From IMG/VR virus record IMGVR_UViG_3300048924_000619, positions 1 to 64,000 of that record: a stretch of 64,000 bases of DNA. The stretch is one strand, 5' to 3'. Origin of the DNA: a virus. This document shows positions 1-7,571 of the stretch, in pieces. The position numbers were made by a program, and so were the translations under genes. The notes beneath the pieces were generated by a model, which had not been told where the DNA came from, did not search any database, and saw nothing but the letters and a program-made list of their open reading frames with translations. Position 1 is the first letter of the stretch. The number at the start of each line of letters is the position of its first letter.

Positions 1-1296
1 ATGATCACGGAAGCCGCCATCAAGGCCGCTATGAAGAAGCTGCCGGCCACGGGAAAAAAGAGCGTCGAGTTGCGCGACGGTGGGGCGCGCGGAGGCGGTC
101 GCCTGGTGGTCGCGATCCGCATGAGGGATCAGACCTTCACCGCGGAATGGTACGCCGTGTGGTGGCGCGACGAGGCGCGCAAGACGCTCAAGATCGGCGT
201 CTTCCCGGACATGACCGTGGCGGAGGCCCGCCAGTCCTTCCAGAAGGACTATGCGCCGCAGATCCTCGCTGGCCTCGATCCTGTCGGCCCGAAGGCCCGG
301 CGCGAGCGGCGCGGCGTGACGGTCAAAGACCTGTTCGATGGGTACGTCGCTCATCTGAAGGGGCAGGGTAAGCCATCCCACAAGATGGCCAACCATGTCC
401 TGCTCGGGAACCTGGGCGCCGTCAACGACCTCGGCAAAACGAAGCGGGCGGCCGACGTCACGGTCGAGGACATCCGCGAGCACCTCGCCTCGATCTATGA
501 CCGCGGCGCGATCGTCCTGGCGCGGGACGCGCGCGCCTACCTTCATGCGGCCTACGCGTGGGCGCTGACGTCGGCGAACACATACACTAGCGACGTGGGC
601 CGGACCGATTGGGGGATCAAGGTCAACCCCGTTTCGGCGATTCCGACGGACAGGAGCGAGGAGGCGAACCGCGCGGGCGATCGCCACCTGACGCCGGCCG
701 AGCTGCGGCAGTTCTGGCAGTGGCTCGACAGCCGGCAAGAGCAATACGTGGCCGCGCCGGTTCTCATGTTGATCGCCGCAACCGGACAGCGGGTCACTGA
801 GATCCTGCAGCTGACCGACACGGCCTATGACCGGGCGGAGAAGATGTTGGATTGGTCGAAGACCAAGAACGGGATGCCGCACGCGATCCCCCTTCCCCCG
901 CAGGCGGTCACGCTCCTCGACGGCGTCGTTAAGCGGCCCAAGGCTCGGCCAATGCTCTTTCCGCACGTCACGAAGCCGGGCGAAAGCGCCTCGGTCGCGG
1001 CGATCGAGAAGATGGTGAAGCGGTATTTGAAGGACCATCCTGACGTGCCGCGCTTCACGCCGCGCGATCTCCGTCGGACTTGGAAGACGCTCTCCGGCGC
1101 CGCGGGGATCTCAAAGGAGGACCGCGACAGGCTCCAGAATCACGCGCGCAACGACATCTCAAGCCGGCACTACGACCGGTACGACTATCTGACGGAGAAG
1201 CGCGCGGCGATGGAGACGTGGTCTGCCTATCTGGATCGCATCCTCTCTGGTCAGCTGGACAATCCTGTCGCGCGCCTAGGGGTGGTAAATGGTTAA
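1..1296 (+). CDS. int: Tyrosine recombinase (phage integrase)
   Basis: This site-specific recombinase probably integrates and excises the phage. At 431 aa it has the size and layout of P4-type integrases: an N-terminal arm-binding region, a core-binding region, and a catalytic domain from about residue 225. Visible catalytic residues are Arg264 (TGQRVTEIL), probable Lys289, Arg358 in RDLRRT, His381 (QNHAR) and the nucleophile Tyr391 (RHYDRY). The usual His of the H-x-x-R box is Arg355 here. The window starts on the ATG, so the promoter and any attP upstream cannot be seen. A strong terminator follows the gene. It faces the leftward operon that encodes the excisionase-like protein. Confidence 0.95.
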   Translation: MITEAAIKAAMKKLPATGKKSVELRDGGARGGGRLVVAIRMRDQTFTAEWYAVWWRDEARKTLKIGVFPDMTVAEARQSFQKDYAPQILAGLDPVGPKARRERRGVTVKDLFDGYVAHLKGQGKPSHKMANHVLLGNLGAVNDLGKTKRAADVTVEDIREHLASIYDRGAIVLARDARAYLHAAYAWALTSANTYTSDVGRTDWGIKVNPVSAIPTDRSEEANRAGDRHLTPAELRQFWQWLDSRQEQYVAAPVLMLIAATGQRVTEILQLTDTAYDRAEKMLDWSKTKNGMPHAIPLPPQAVTLLDGVVKRPKARPMLFPHVTKPGESASVAAIEKMVKRYLKDHPDVPRFTPRDLRRTWKTLSGAAGISKEDRDRLQNHARNDISSRHYDRYDYLTEKRAAMETWSAYLDRILSGQLDNPVARLGVVNG

Positions 1297-1399
1297 GATT
1301 CCCTTAGCGCGCGAAGGGGCTGGACAGGGGAGCCCGAAGCGAGTTCTTCCTAGCGCTCGGCGAGAATTACCCTTTTCGCCTGAAGTTCCGATTGACTTA

Positions 1400-1429
1400 G
1401 CGCCTCCCTCCCCAGGGAGGCGCTTTTTT
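1400..1429 (+). terminator. Rho-independent terminator after the integrase
   Basis: A perfect 10-bp GC-rich stem with a 4-base loop is followed by six T on the + strand. It ends integrase transcription. No T-run follows on the other strand. Confidence 0.9.
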
Positions 1430-1626
1430 CATGGTCCGCAGGTGTCGATCACCTTGAGGATCGACCCGCGCCAAGCCGGACGATAGCCGAGCTGCGCTGC
1501 AGCGGCGTTCTCTGCTGCCTCGCGCCCCAAACCGCTGTCGGCCTCAATGATGGCGGCGCGCTCCTCCCAAGCAGCAATGTCCTCTGCCAGCCGACGGCGA
1601 TCCTCGGGCGTGGCGGGCAGCGTCAC
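1429..1626 (-). CDS. Small hypothetical protein
   Basis: This 65-aa product is of unknown function, with a charged helical N-terminal half (DRRRLAEDIAAWEERAAII) and an alanine-rich middle. The start would be a GTG with no clear Shine-Dalgarno. It is the last gene of the leftward recombination operon, and a hairpin lies between it and the HTH gene upstream. Its stop abuts the integrase terminator. It may be a real small phage gene; the evidence is only an open frame in the right orientation and spacing. Confidence 0.45.
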   Translation of the reverse strand: MTLPATPEDRRRLAEDIAAWEERAAIIEADSGLGREAAENAAAAQLGYRPAWRGSILKVIDTCGP

Positions 1627-1638
1627 GGACGCACAAAC

Positions 1639-1662
1639 GCCGGACCCTTTCGGGCCCGGCGC
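1639..1662 (-). terminator. Possible weak terminator of the leftward recombination operon
   Basis: Read on the minus strand, a near-perfect 10-bp stem closed by a GAAA tetraloop is followed by TTTG. The T-run is short, so it may only attenuate transcription. Confidence 0.35.
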
Positions 1663-1687
1663 TCGGCGTCACTGGTAGTGCGGTGGA

Positions 1688-1921
1688 TCACGCAGCGAGC
1701 GGCTGCTCGGGCCGCTTCCCGTAGTCGCGGGTGGTCCCGAACTGGTTGGCGTTCTCGTACTGCTCCACCAGGGAGACGGGGTAGAGGATCTTGTTCCCGA
1801 ACCGGCGGAACTTCGGGCCCTTGCCGATCGGGTCGCAGCGCCAGTTGGCGAGGGTCTTCACCGAGATCTTGCGCTCCCAGCGGTCGCTGAGTTCCTTGGG
1901 GGTGAGGTAAGAGTCGGCCAT
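1688..1921 (-). CDS. AlpA/excisionase-like HTH protein
   Basis: This 77-aa protein has the pattern of a MerR-like or excisionase-type HTH: LTPKELSDRW, then VKTLANWR, then GPKFRRFGNKILYPVSLVEQYE (recognition helix, wing and the typical R-x-G-x-x-x-x-Y ending). Such proteins are recombination directionality factors or regulators (AlpA, Xis). It sits 2 bases after the annealing-protein gene in the leftward operon and faces the integrase, which fits an excisionase role. No direct evidence separates Xis from a simple regulator. Confidence 0.75.
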   Translation of the reverse strand: MADSYLTPKELSDRWERKISVKTLANWRCDPIGKGPKFRRFGNKILYPVSLVEQYENANQFGTTRDYGKRPEQPLAA

Positions 1922-1923
1922 CT

Positions 1924-3006
1924 CTAGAACACCGCTTCTTCGCTGGCGGCCGCCGCTTGGGCGGGCTGCTGTTGCGGGGCAGGCTCGGCAGCGGCCTGGG
2001 CGGGCTCTTGCGCGGGCTGCTGGGCGGGCTGGGCGGCTTCCTGCGGCTTGGCGGCCTCAGTGGGCTTGTCTGCGGCCGGAGGGGCCTCCGCGGGCTTCTC
2101 CTGGGCCTTCGTCTCGCTCTTGGCCTCGGTCTTCGTCTCGGCCTTCGCCTGGCTGGCCGGCTTCTTCGGCGCTGCGTCGTCCTTGCCGGCGCTGGCCAGG
2201 GCGGCTGCAGCGTCGTTGTCCACCTTCTCTCCGCCGAAGAACTCGGAGGCCTTCGTCCCCTCGCGAATGGCGTTGAAGATGCCAGCGAGGTCGGCGAGTT
2301 CGTCGATGGTGGTCTCGTCGAGCTTGTGGGTGAGGTGCTTCTCCAGCATGGCGGCGGTCACGCCGATCTTGGAGAAGGCCACTGTCATGTCGACGATGCG
2401 CTGGCTGACCGGCTTCTCATTGCCGCCGGCGAGGGTTTTCTTGCATTCCGCCTTGCCGGCCGCCACGAGGGCTTTGGGCAATAGAGCCAGGATCCGGCCC
2501 CGGACCTGCTTGCTGGCGACGTTGGCGATGCGGTTGTCGATGTCCGCCTGGTCGCGGAGCACCTTCGGGCCGTTCTTCGTGTCGACCACATGCATGATCG
2601 TGATCTGGCGCCGGGCGAAGTTATTGCGCTCGACGTCCCACGCGTAGACTTCGACCTCGGACTTGCCGTCGCTGCGGGACAACTCGCGGTGGCCGAACTC
2701 GAAGTTGCCGTAACAGCGGGCGGCTTCCTCGGCGAACCGGATGGACTCGCCGCTACCGCGGTTCGGGACCGCGTAGAACGCCGCGGTCGCGAACTCGGGG
2801 CTCTTGCAGGCGTCGAGGAATTCGACCGTCACCTCGGCGTTGTTGCGGCGGAATTTCTTCGCGACAGCGATTTTCCCCTGGGCTTCAGCGACGGCGCGTT
2901 CCTGTTCGATCATCACCGCGCCGGCGTTCACGACGGCCGGCATGCCATGGCGAGGGAAGGCAGGCTCGATAACCTGCTCTTCCACCCTGACTACGTCTTG
3001 AGTCAT
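1924..3006 (-). CDS. Putative phage single-strand annealing (RecT-like) recombination protein
   Basis: At 360 aa, the first ~230 residues form a folded domain (for example AFYAVPNRGSGESIRFAEE, then NRIANVASKQVRGRILALLP). The rest is an Ala/Pro/Gln/Lys-rich low-complexity tail. I recognise the folded part as a phage family that accompanies RecE-type nucleases, so single-strand annealing is likely, but this rests mainly on context. The ATG has a good Shine-Dalgarno (AAGGG). Gene order on the minus strand is RecE-like nuclease, SMC-like ATPase, this gene, HTH protein. The acidic/proline-rich tail resembles the partner-binding tails of SSB-type proteins, which is inference. Confidence 0.65.
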   Translation of the reverse strand: MTQDVVRVEEQVIEPAFPRHGMPAVVNAGAVMIEQERAVAEAQGKIAVAKKFRRNNAEVTVEFLDACKSPEFATAAFYAVPNRGSGESIRFAEEAARCYGNFEFGHRELSRSDGKSEVEVYAWDVERNNFARRQITIMHVVDTKNGPKVLRDQADIDNRIANVASKQVRGRILALLPKALVAAGKAECKKTLAGGNEKPVSQRIVDMTVAFSKIGVTAAMLEKHLTHKLDETTIDELADLAGIFNAIREGTKASEFFGGEKVDNDAAAALASAGKDDAAPKKPASQAKAETKTEAKSETKAQEKPAEAPPAADKPTEAAKPQEAAQPAQQPAQEPAQAAAEPAPQQQPAQAAAASEEAVF

Positions 3007-3070
3007 CGATTACCCTTTTCGATATTGTTTTTGTTGAAGTTCCGTTGCGGGGTCTAACGCCCCATTTTCC

Positions 3071-4375
3071 TCAGCCCTCGGCGCGCACGGCGAATTCGCC
3101 GTCCGAGACGCGGGTGACGATCAGTTGCAGGCCGGAGGCGATCGCCTGGGCCTGGAATTCTGCGAAGTGCTCGCTGTCGAGCATCTCCAGGTCGTCGACG
3201 CAGATGAGCTTCAGCTCGCCCGCGCGCTTCTTGGCGATCTCGACGGCGATCTCGACCTGCTGGGCCTTGTTCAAGCGGTCGAAGGTCACGCCGTTGCGGT
3301 AGATCTCGCCGTCGCGCACCTCGAGGCCGGAGATGGGCAGGGCGCCGAGCAGCTCCGACTTGTAGGCGTCCAGGTCAGCGATGGCCTTCGTCTGGCGGGC
3401 GGAGTCCGCGCTCAGGTCTTCGACCTCCTCGCGCAGCTTGGCGAGGGTCTCGCGGGTCGTCTTGGCCCGCACGGCGGCCTCCCGATCGGCGCGGATGGCG
3501 GCGAGGGCGGCGACGTTGGGCGCGAGCTCCTGGTTGAAGCGGTCGGCCGAAATCTCGCGCTGCCTCGACGCCTTGGACTGGATGTCCGCGAAGGCCTGGG
3601 AAGTGGTCGCGATCTCGGCCTGCAGCTCGGCGATGGCGGCCCGGTAGCCGGCGACGGCTGTGTCGTGGTCCGAGCGCAGGCCGTCGAGCTTGTCGTCGAT
3701 CCGCTTCATCTCGGCCGCCTTCAGGGCCTCGATGTTCTGGACCCGCAACACGAGGGATTCCTCGGTCTCCAACTCGCCCGCCGGGCCGCGCTCCGGTGGG
3801 AGGGTGGCGGTCAACTGGCTGATCGTGGACTGCTTGTCCTTGAGCGCCCTGTTGGTGCCGGTGCGGTCGTCGTAGACCGTCGTACGAGCGTGGTCGATTT
3901 GACGAAGAGCGTGGTCGCCGACGGGCTCGAACGTGGCGTCGCCGATGATGGCCTGGATGCGGGTCGTCTCGGCCTGCATCGGCATGCTCTCCAGCATGAC
4001 GTTGACGCGGCGCTTGGGCTCGGCCCGTAGAAAATCTACCGGGTTCATGCTCAGCATGTCGAGCCAGCCCTTGATGGTCGTTTGGGCCTTCGGCTCCCGC
4101 TTGCCGTCCTTCTCGACGGTTACGGTCTGCGACTTCTCCGTGACACGCTTGCGGACCGTGGTCCCCTCGTCGAAGAGCCAGACGATTTCGCCCTCGGTGG
4201 CTCCGTTACGGAGGAGAGTGGCGTCCTCGCCGCCCTTGGCGACGGACTTGATGGCCTCCAGGGCGGAGGTCTTTCCCTTGCCGTTCGGGCCTTCGATCAC
4301 GGTGAAGGCGCCGGCGTCGAAGTCCAATTCTTCGATGCCGAGGATGTTGCGAATGCGGACATGTGTGAGGCGCAT
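3071..4375 (-). CDS. SMC/RecN-like AAA ATPase of the recombination module
   Basis: This ABC-type ATPase of 434 aa starts RLTHVRIRNILGIEELDFDA, has a Walker A motif GPNGKGKTS (residues ~29-37), a long coiled-coil middle (about residues 180-350), a degenerate signature LNKAQQ and a Walker B LKLICVDDLEML near the C-terminus. It has no CxxC zinc hook and is much shorter than SbcC. I chose the ATG two codons inside the open frame because GGAAG lies 7 bases upstream. Related ATPases accompany phage RecE/RecT-type systems and may manage DNA ends. An operator-like inverted repeat lies just upstream. Confidence 0.85.
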   Translation of the reverse strand: MRLTHVRIRNILGIEELDFDAGAFTVIEGPNGKGKTSALEAIKSVAKGGEDATLLRNGATEGEIVWLFDEGTTVRKRVTEKSQTVTVEKDGKREPKAQTTIKGWLDMLSMNPVDFLRAEPKRRVNVMLESMPMQAETTRIQAIIGDATFEPVGDHALRQIDHARTTVYDDRTGTNRALKDKQSTISQLTATLPPERGPAGELETEESLVLRVQNIEALKAAEMKRIDDKLDGLRSDHDTAVAGYRAAIAELQAEIATTSQAFADIQSKASRQREISADRFNQELAPNVAALAAIRADREAAVRAKTTRETLAKLREEVEDLSADSARQTKAIADLDAYKSELLGALPISGLEVRDGEIYRNGVTFDRLNKAQQVEIAVEIAKKRAGELKLICVDDLEMLDSEHFAEFQAQAIASGLQLIVTRVSDGEFAVRAEG

Positions 4376-4398
4376 GGCCAAGCTTCCTAACGTGGTTC

Positions 4399-4413
4399 GG
4401 TAGGTTGTCTACC
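4399..4413. promoter_or_regulatory. Operator-like inverted repeat (GGTAG-N5-CTACC)
   Basis: GGTAG and CTACC flank GTTGT, between the nuclease and SMC genes. The right half, TCTACCG, is a half site of the dispersed TCTACCGGTAGA motif. It may set internal control of the operon. Confidence 0.5.
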
Positions 4414-4466
4414 GTAATTTGTTCTGGAAGTGTTCTCGTTCTGGGCTACGTCCAGTTCGGACGCAG

Positions 4467-5378
4467 CTAGGCGGCTTCGCGCCTTGCGAAGGGGCGGATC
4501 CGCAACGGTTGCGGCCCCTTGTCGGCGGCGAAATCGGGCCAGGAATTGGCGGCCGTGCACTCCAGGATCCGCCGCAGGTCGCGCCGCCCCATCCGGCGGC
4601 CGAACGCCAGCTGCTCGGGCGTCGAGTAGTAGAGGCCCACCTGGAAGGGCGGCTTGGACTCGACGGCGACGAACCCGAACTTCTCGACCACGCCCTGCGT
4701 GCCAAGCGCGAGGTCGACGACGTCCCGATACCAGGGGTCCTGCACGTCGTAGCGGAACTTCGTCGCAGACCCGCCGAAGCCTTCCGGGCTGGCGTCCTGC
4801 GTCGACTTCACGTCGACAATCATGCCGTCGTAGTTCAGGCGGTCATAGTCCGGCCGACACTTCACCAGGGCGCCGGTTTCCGGGTCGATTCCGAAATAGC
4901 TGACCTCGGCCTCGCCGCGTGTGAACAAGCCCTTGACCGAGGGGTGCGTCAGCACGGCGTCGCGGGCGCCCAAGATGTTTGCCCAGGTCTCGGCCTCCAT
5001 GATGATCTTGCCGGCCGCTTCCTTCGTGAAGTCGGACCAGAACTCGATCGCCTTGATCGTGTCGGGCGAGGGCTTCTTGGCGTTGATCTGCCGGCTCGAC
5101 GGGCGGGGCGGCGCATCCTCCGGAGCGACCACATAGCCGGCCGCGAAGCTGTCCGGCTCCAGGATCGCCGCGTGAATCGCGGTCCCGATCACCATCGACT
5201 CGGTCGGCTCGAACGGCCTCCGGTCGGGGTCAACATGCTTAGCGTAGTAAGTGCGTGGCGAGTTGCCACACTCTGGCGCGATGTCATCGCACTTCGACTT
5301 CGATGTGCCCTTACCTTGATGGTAGGCGTCATTGCTCATGCCCCGGACGAGTCCGGGAGCGACAATTGCTTCTAACAC
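4467..5378 (-). CDS. RecE-like PD-(D/E)XK exonuclease
   Basis: This 303-aa protein matches the RecE/exonuclease VIII-like PDDEXK family found in phages. It has an early SNDAYHQ...SKSKCD segment, GTAIHAAILEPD, and the catalytic cluster KCRPDYDRLNYDGMIVDVKS (D, then D-x-K), followed by a C-terminal QLAFGRR helix region. It would resect double-stranded ends for the annealing protein two genes downstream. The annotated start is GTG; an ATG 13 codons inside (position 5339) follows a strong CCCGGAC-GA-GTCCGGG hairpin and is an alternative. It is first gene of the leftward operon, about 60 bases behind a conserved promoter-like box. Confidence 0.88.
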   Translation of the reverse strand: MLEAIVAPGLVRGMSNDAYHQGKGTSKSKCDDIAPECGNSPRTYYAKHVDPDRRPFEPTESMVIGTAIHAAILEPDSFAAGYVVAPEDAPPRPSSRQINAKKPSPDTIKAIEFWSDFTKEAAGKIIMEAETWANILGARDAVLTHPSVKGLFTRGEAEVSYFGIDPETGALVKCRPDYDRLNYDGMIVDVKSTQDASPEGFGGSATKFRYDVQDPWYRDVVDLALGTQGVVEKFGFVAVESKPPFQVGLYYSTPEQLAFGRRMGRRDLRRILECTAANSWPDFAADKGPQPLRIRPFARREAA

Positions 5379-5441
5379 TTGGGGTGTTCCCCGTTTTTTT
5401 GAGTTCCGATTGATGGAGAAGCTGCCCCAATTCCGTCACCC

Positions 5442-5495
5442 TGTATAGGCGGAATCCATCCAAGTTCCGGCGTATACCCCGGAGTTCCCGGAGCG
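5442..5495 (-). promoter_or_regulatory. Promoter-like box of the RecE-like operon
   Basis: On the minus strand the sequence ATTCCGCCTATACA lies 60 bases before the nuclease start. It shares TTCCGCCTA with two other leftward operon leaders (17718 and 25222). GAACTCC/GTTCCC-type repeats lie upstream in all three. The TATACA part is a plausible -10 element; no TTGACA-like -35 is evident. Confidence 0.55.
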
Positions 5496-5605
5496 CCATC
5501 AATACTCTCTAGTCACCCTCTATAATCACGTATTCGCCCGGCTTTGCTTAAGACGACTCCAATTGGATTCCGTAGGGTTGCGACGTCAGCCATGGATTAT
5601 TGGCG

Positions 5606-5617
5606 TCTACCGGCAGC
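5606..5617. promoter_or_regulatory. TCTACCGG operator-like site
   Basis: Reads TCTACCGGCAGC, a copy of the dispersed motif with a degenerate right half. It is the first of three sites ahead of the methylase operon. Confidence 0.45.
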
Positions 5618-5734
5618 CCTGCGATGCTCCTCCTTAGACGGAATACCACCCGAACGGGTACATTTACTCAGGCTCAGCCTTGGCTGTGCCCTGCGGATAG
5701 CTCCGCTTCGTTAGCGTTAATCCGGGATTTCTCG

Positions 5735-5746
5735 TCTACCGGTCGA
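5735..5746. promoter_or_regulatory. TCTACCGG operator-like site
   Basis: Reads TCTACCGGTCGA, one position short of the perfect palindrome apart from a swapped GA/AG. It is the middle of three sites. Confidence 0.5.
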
Positions 5747-5848
5747 CTTTATCCAACCCTGGAAAAGTGTGGTTCGAAGACCCACGCTCTGGTTGCGACG
5801 TTCGACCGCACACGCGGAACACCCCTTAGGTTACGTGCGCGGCGCGAA

Positions 5849-5860
5849 TCTACTGGTAGC
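5849..5860. promoter_or_regulatory. TCTACTGGTAGC operator-like site
   Basis: Differs from TCTACCGGTAGA at two positions and ends 11 bases before the methylase GTG start, so bound protein would block transcription or translation initiation there. Confidence 0.5.
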
Positions 5861-5871
5861 GGTGCGAATCA

Positions 5872-7095
5872 GTGACCGCTCCGGAGGACGTTCTCACCGT
5901 CTGTGACGGAATCGGGGCGGTGCATGAGGCGTGGTCGCCGCTGGGTTGGCGGTTCGTTCTCAGCTCCGAAATCGATGCTTTCCCACGCGCAGTCCTCGAG
6001 CAGCGCCAAGGCGCCGTCGATGCGCGGCTGACCGGCGTCGTCTGGCGGGGCTTGCCCCTTTGGGGCGATTTCACGGCAATTCGGGTGCGCCATTTGCGCC
6101 GGTTGGGCGTGACGCTTCCCTCTCTGCTGGCGGGCGGTACGCCCTGCCAGGCGTTCAGCGTCGCTGGCCTCCGCGAGTCCCTCGCTGATGCTCGCGGCAA
6201 CCTCACCCTCCAGTTCGTGAAGTTGGCCAATGCAATTGACGCTGTTCGGGTCCGAGCCGGCCTCAAGCCCCTCGTCATCGTCTGGGAGAACGTCCCCGGA
6301 GTCCTCAGCGTCGACGACAACGCCTTCGGCTGTTTCCTCGCGGGCCTGGTGGGAGCAGAAGCCCCCCTCGTTCCAGGCAAAGGACAGCGCTGGGACGACG
6401 CGGGTCTGGTTGTTGGGCCGCGAAGGGTCGCGGCGTGGCGCATCCTCGATGCTCAATACTTCGGCTTGGCCCAACGACGCCGCCGTGTGTTCGTTGTCTC
6501 AAGTGCTCGTGAAGGATTCGATCCCGCCGGGGTACTTTTTGAGCCCGAAGGCCTGCGCCGGCATTCTCCGCCGAGCCGAGATGCGGGGGGAAAACCTGCC
6601 GGCGACGCTCCGGTTGGCCTTGGAGTCGGCGTCGATCGTCCGTCAACGATAGCCTTCTCCAACAAGGATCATGGCCAGGACGCGGCCTTCGACCTATCGC
6701 CCACGCTGCGGGGCGGCAATGCGATCGAGCATGCCAACGCGGGCGTGCCACCGGCTATCGCATTCGCGCTGCGCGGCCGCGATGAAGGCGCCCTCCCGGA
6801 GGTCCACGGCGACGGCGACACGGTAGGCACGCTGCGCGCCGCCGACGGCGGGTCAAGCCGGGATTACGTGGCGGCCTCGGCCGTCCGCCGGCTCATGCCG
6901 GTCGAGTGCGAGCGCCTACAGGGCTATCGCGACGGCTACACGGCCATCGTCTGGAAGGGCCGGCTGCCGACGGAATGCCCGGACGGGCCTCGCTACAAGG
7001 CGCTCGGCAACTCCATGGCTATCCCCTGCATGCGGTGGATCGGCGAGCGCGTAGCGGTCGAAGAGACCCGCCGTCTCGCGGAGCTGGCGGCATGA
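5872..7095 (+). CDS. DNA (cytosine-5) methyltransferase
   Basis: The 407-aa protein carries the C5-methylase motifs in order: motif I CDGIGA, motif II EIDAFP, motif IV GGTPCQAFS with catalytic Cys92, motif VI WENVPG (Glu139), motif VIII QRRRRVFV, a variable target-recognition region (about 215-335), motif IX RLMPVECERLQGY and motif X YKALGNSMAIP. Motif I lacks the usual initial Phe. The start is GTG. It is first gene of an operon whose members overlap by 4 bases. No restriction enzyme is adjacent, so it is an orphan methylase, probably for protection against host restriction or for regulation. Confidence 0.95.
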   Translation: MTAPEDVLTVCDGIGAVHEAWSPLGWRFVLSSEIDAFPRAVLEQRQGAVDARLTGVVWRGLPLWGDFTAIRVRHLRRLGVTLPSLLAGGTPCQAFSVAGLRESLADARGNLTLQFVKLANAIDAVRVRAGLKPLVIVWENVPGVLSVDDNAFGCFLAGLVGAEAPLVPGKGQRWDDAGLVVGPRRVAAWRILDAQYFGLAQRRRRVFVVSSAREGFDPAGVLFEPEGLRRHSPPSRDAGGKPAGDAPVGLGVGVDRPSTIAFSNKDHGQDAAFDLSPTLRGGNAIEHANAGVPPAIAFALRGRDEGALPEVHGDGDTVGTLRAADGGSSRDYVAASAVRRLMPVECERLQGYRDGYTAIVWKGRLPTECPDGPRYKALGNSMAIPCMRWIGERVAVEETRRLAELAA

Positions 7096-7571
7096 GCCCC
7101 GGCCAATTCGCCCGCAAGTGGTATCGCCTGGACGCCCGCTTCCGCCAGCTGGTCGCGGAGGGCGAGCGGCCGGCCGAGATCGCTCGGCGCCTGGGCGTGA
7201 CCCTGTCGGCAGTCCGCTGCCGGGCGTCGGTGCTGGGCCTGAAGCTGAACAACGAGCCGGTGGCGCGCCCTGACCGCGCTGGGTCGCCGGCGCCGAACGT
7301 GATCCCGCTGGTCGAGCGCGCCATCGCCGAGGATCCGGCTGCCGCCCCGCCCGCGCGGGTCAAGCGCTCGGCCTGGCCGCTGCACGTCGCCGCCTACGTC
7401 GCGAACGTCGAGCTCAACTGTTCCACCCGGTCCGTCGGCCTGCTGATCGGTCGTGACCGGAAGCTCGTCCGCTACGCGGTGCGCCAGATCGAGGAGCGCC
7501 GCGACGAGGACCCCGCATTGGACGCCTTTTTGGATCGCCTCGGTGAGCGGGCGCGGGAGTTGGCCGCGTGA
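7092..7571 (+). CDS. Two-HTH protein with a DnaA C-terminal-like domain
   Basis: This 159-aa product starts at an ATG overlapping the methylase stop. Residues ~10-50 (LVAEGERPAEIARRLGVTLSAVRCRASVLGLKL) look like a GcrA-type or resolvase-type HTH. Residues ~95-159 (HVAAYVANVELN...VGLLIGRDRKLVRYAVRQIEERRDEDPALDAFLDRL) match the DnaA domain IV pattern, in which GRD-x-x-x-V-x-x-A contacts the DnaA box. There is no AAA+ domain. It may bind origin or cell-cycle sites, of phage or host. The role is inference; the domain likeness is clear. Confidence 0.7.
   Translation: MSPGQFARKWYRLDARFRQLVAEGERPAEIARRLGVTLSAVRCRASVLGLKLNNEPVARPDRAGSPAPNVIPLVERAIAEDPAAAPPARVKRSAWPLHVAAYVANVELNCSTRSVGLLIGRDRKLVRYAVRQIEERRDEDPALDAFLDRLGERARELAA

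Larger units (their letters stand above)
5379..5871. other. Intergenic regulatory region between leftward recombination and rightward replication operons
   Basis: No gene is seen. On the left is a promoter-like box for the nuclease operon. The right half holds three copies of the TCTACCGGTAGA family (5606, 5735, 5849), the last only 11 bases before the methylase start. A weak GGGG-TGTT-CCCC hairpin with seven T points right at 5381-5400. The spacing of the three sites suggests cooperative repressor binding. Confidence 0.6.

Noticed and set aside
5381-5400. Rightward terminator GGGG-TGTT-CCCC-G-T7
   Set aside because: The T-run is good, but the stem is only 4 bp and no rightward gene precedes it; it is mentioned within the intergenic entry only.
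7450-7457. GTCGTGAC inside the DnaA-like gene
   Set aside because: It is in coding sequence (GRD codons) with no start downstream at the usual spacing; taken as chance.
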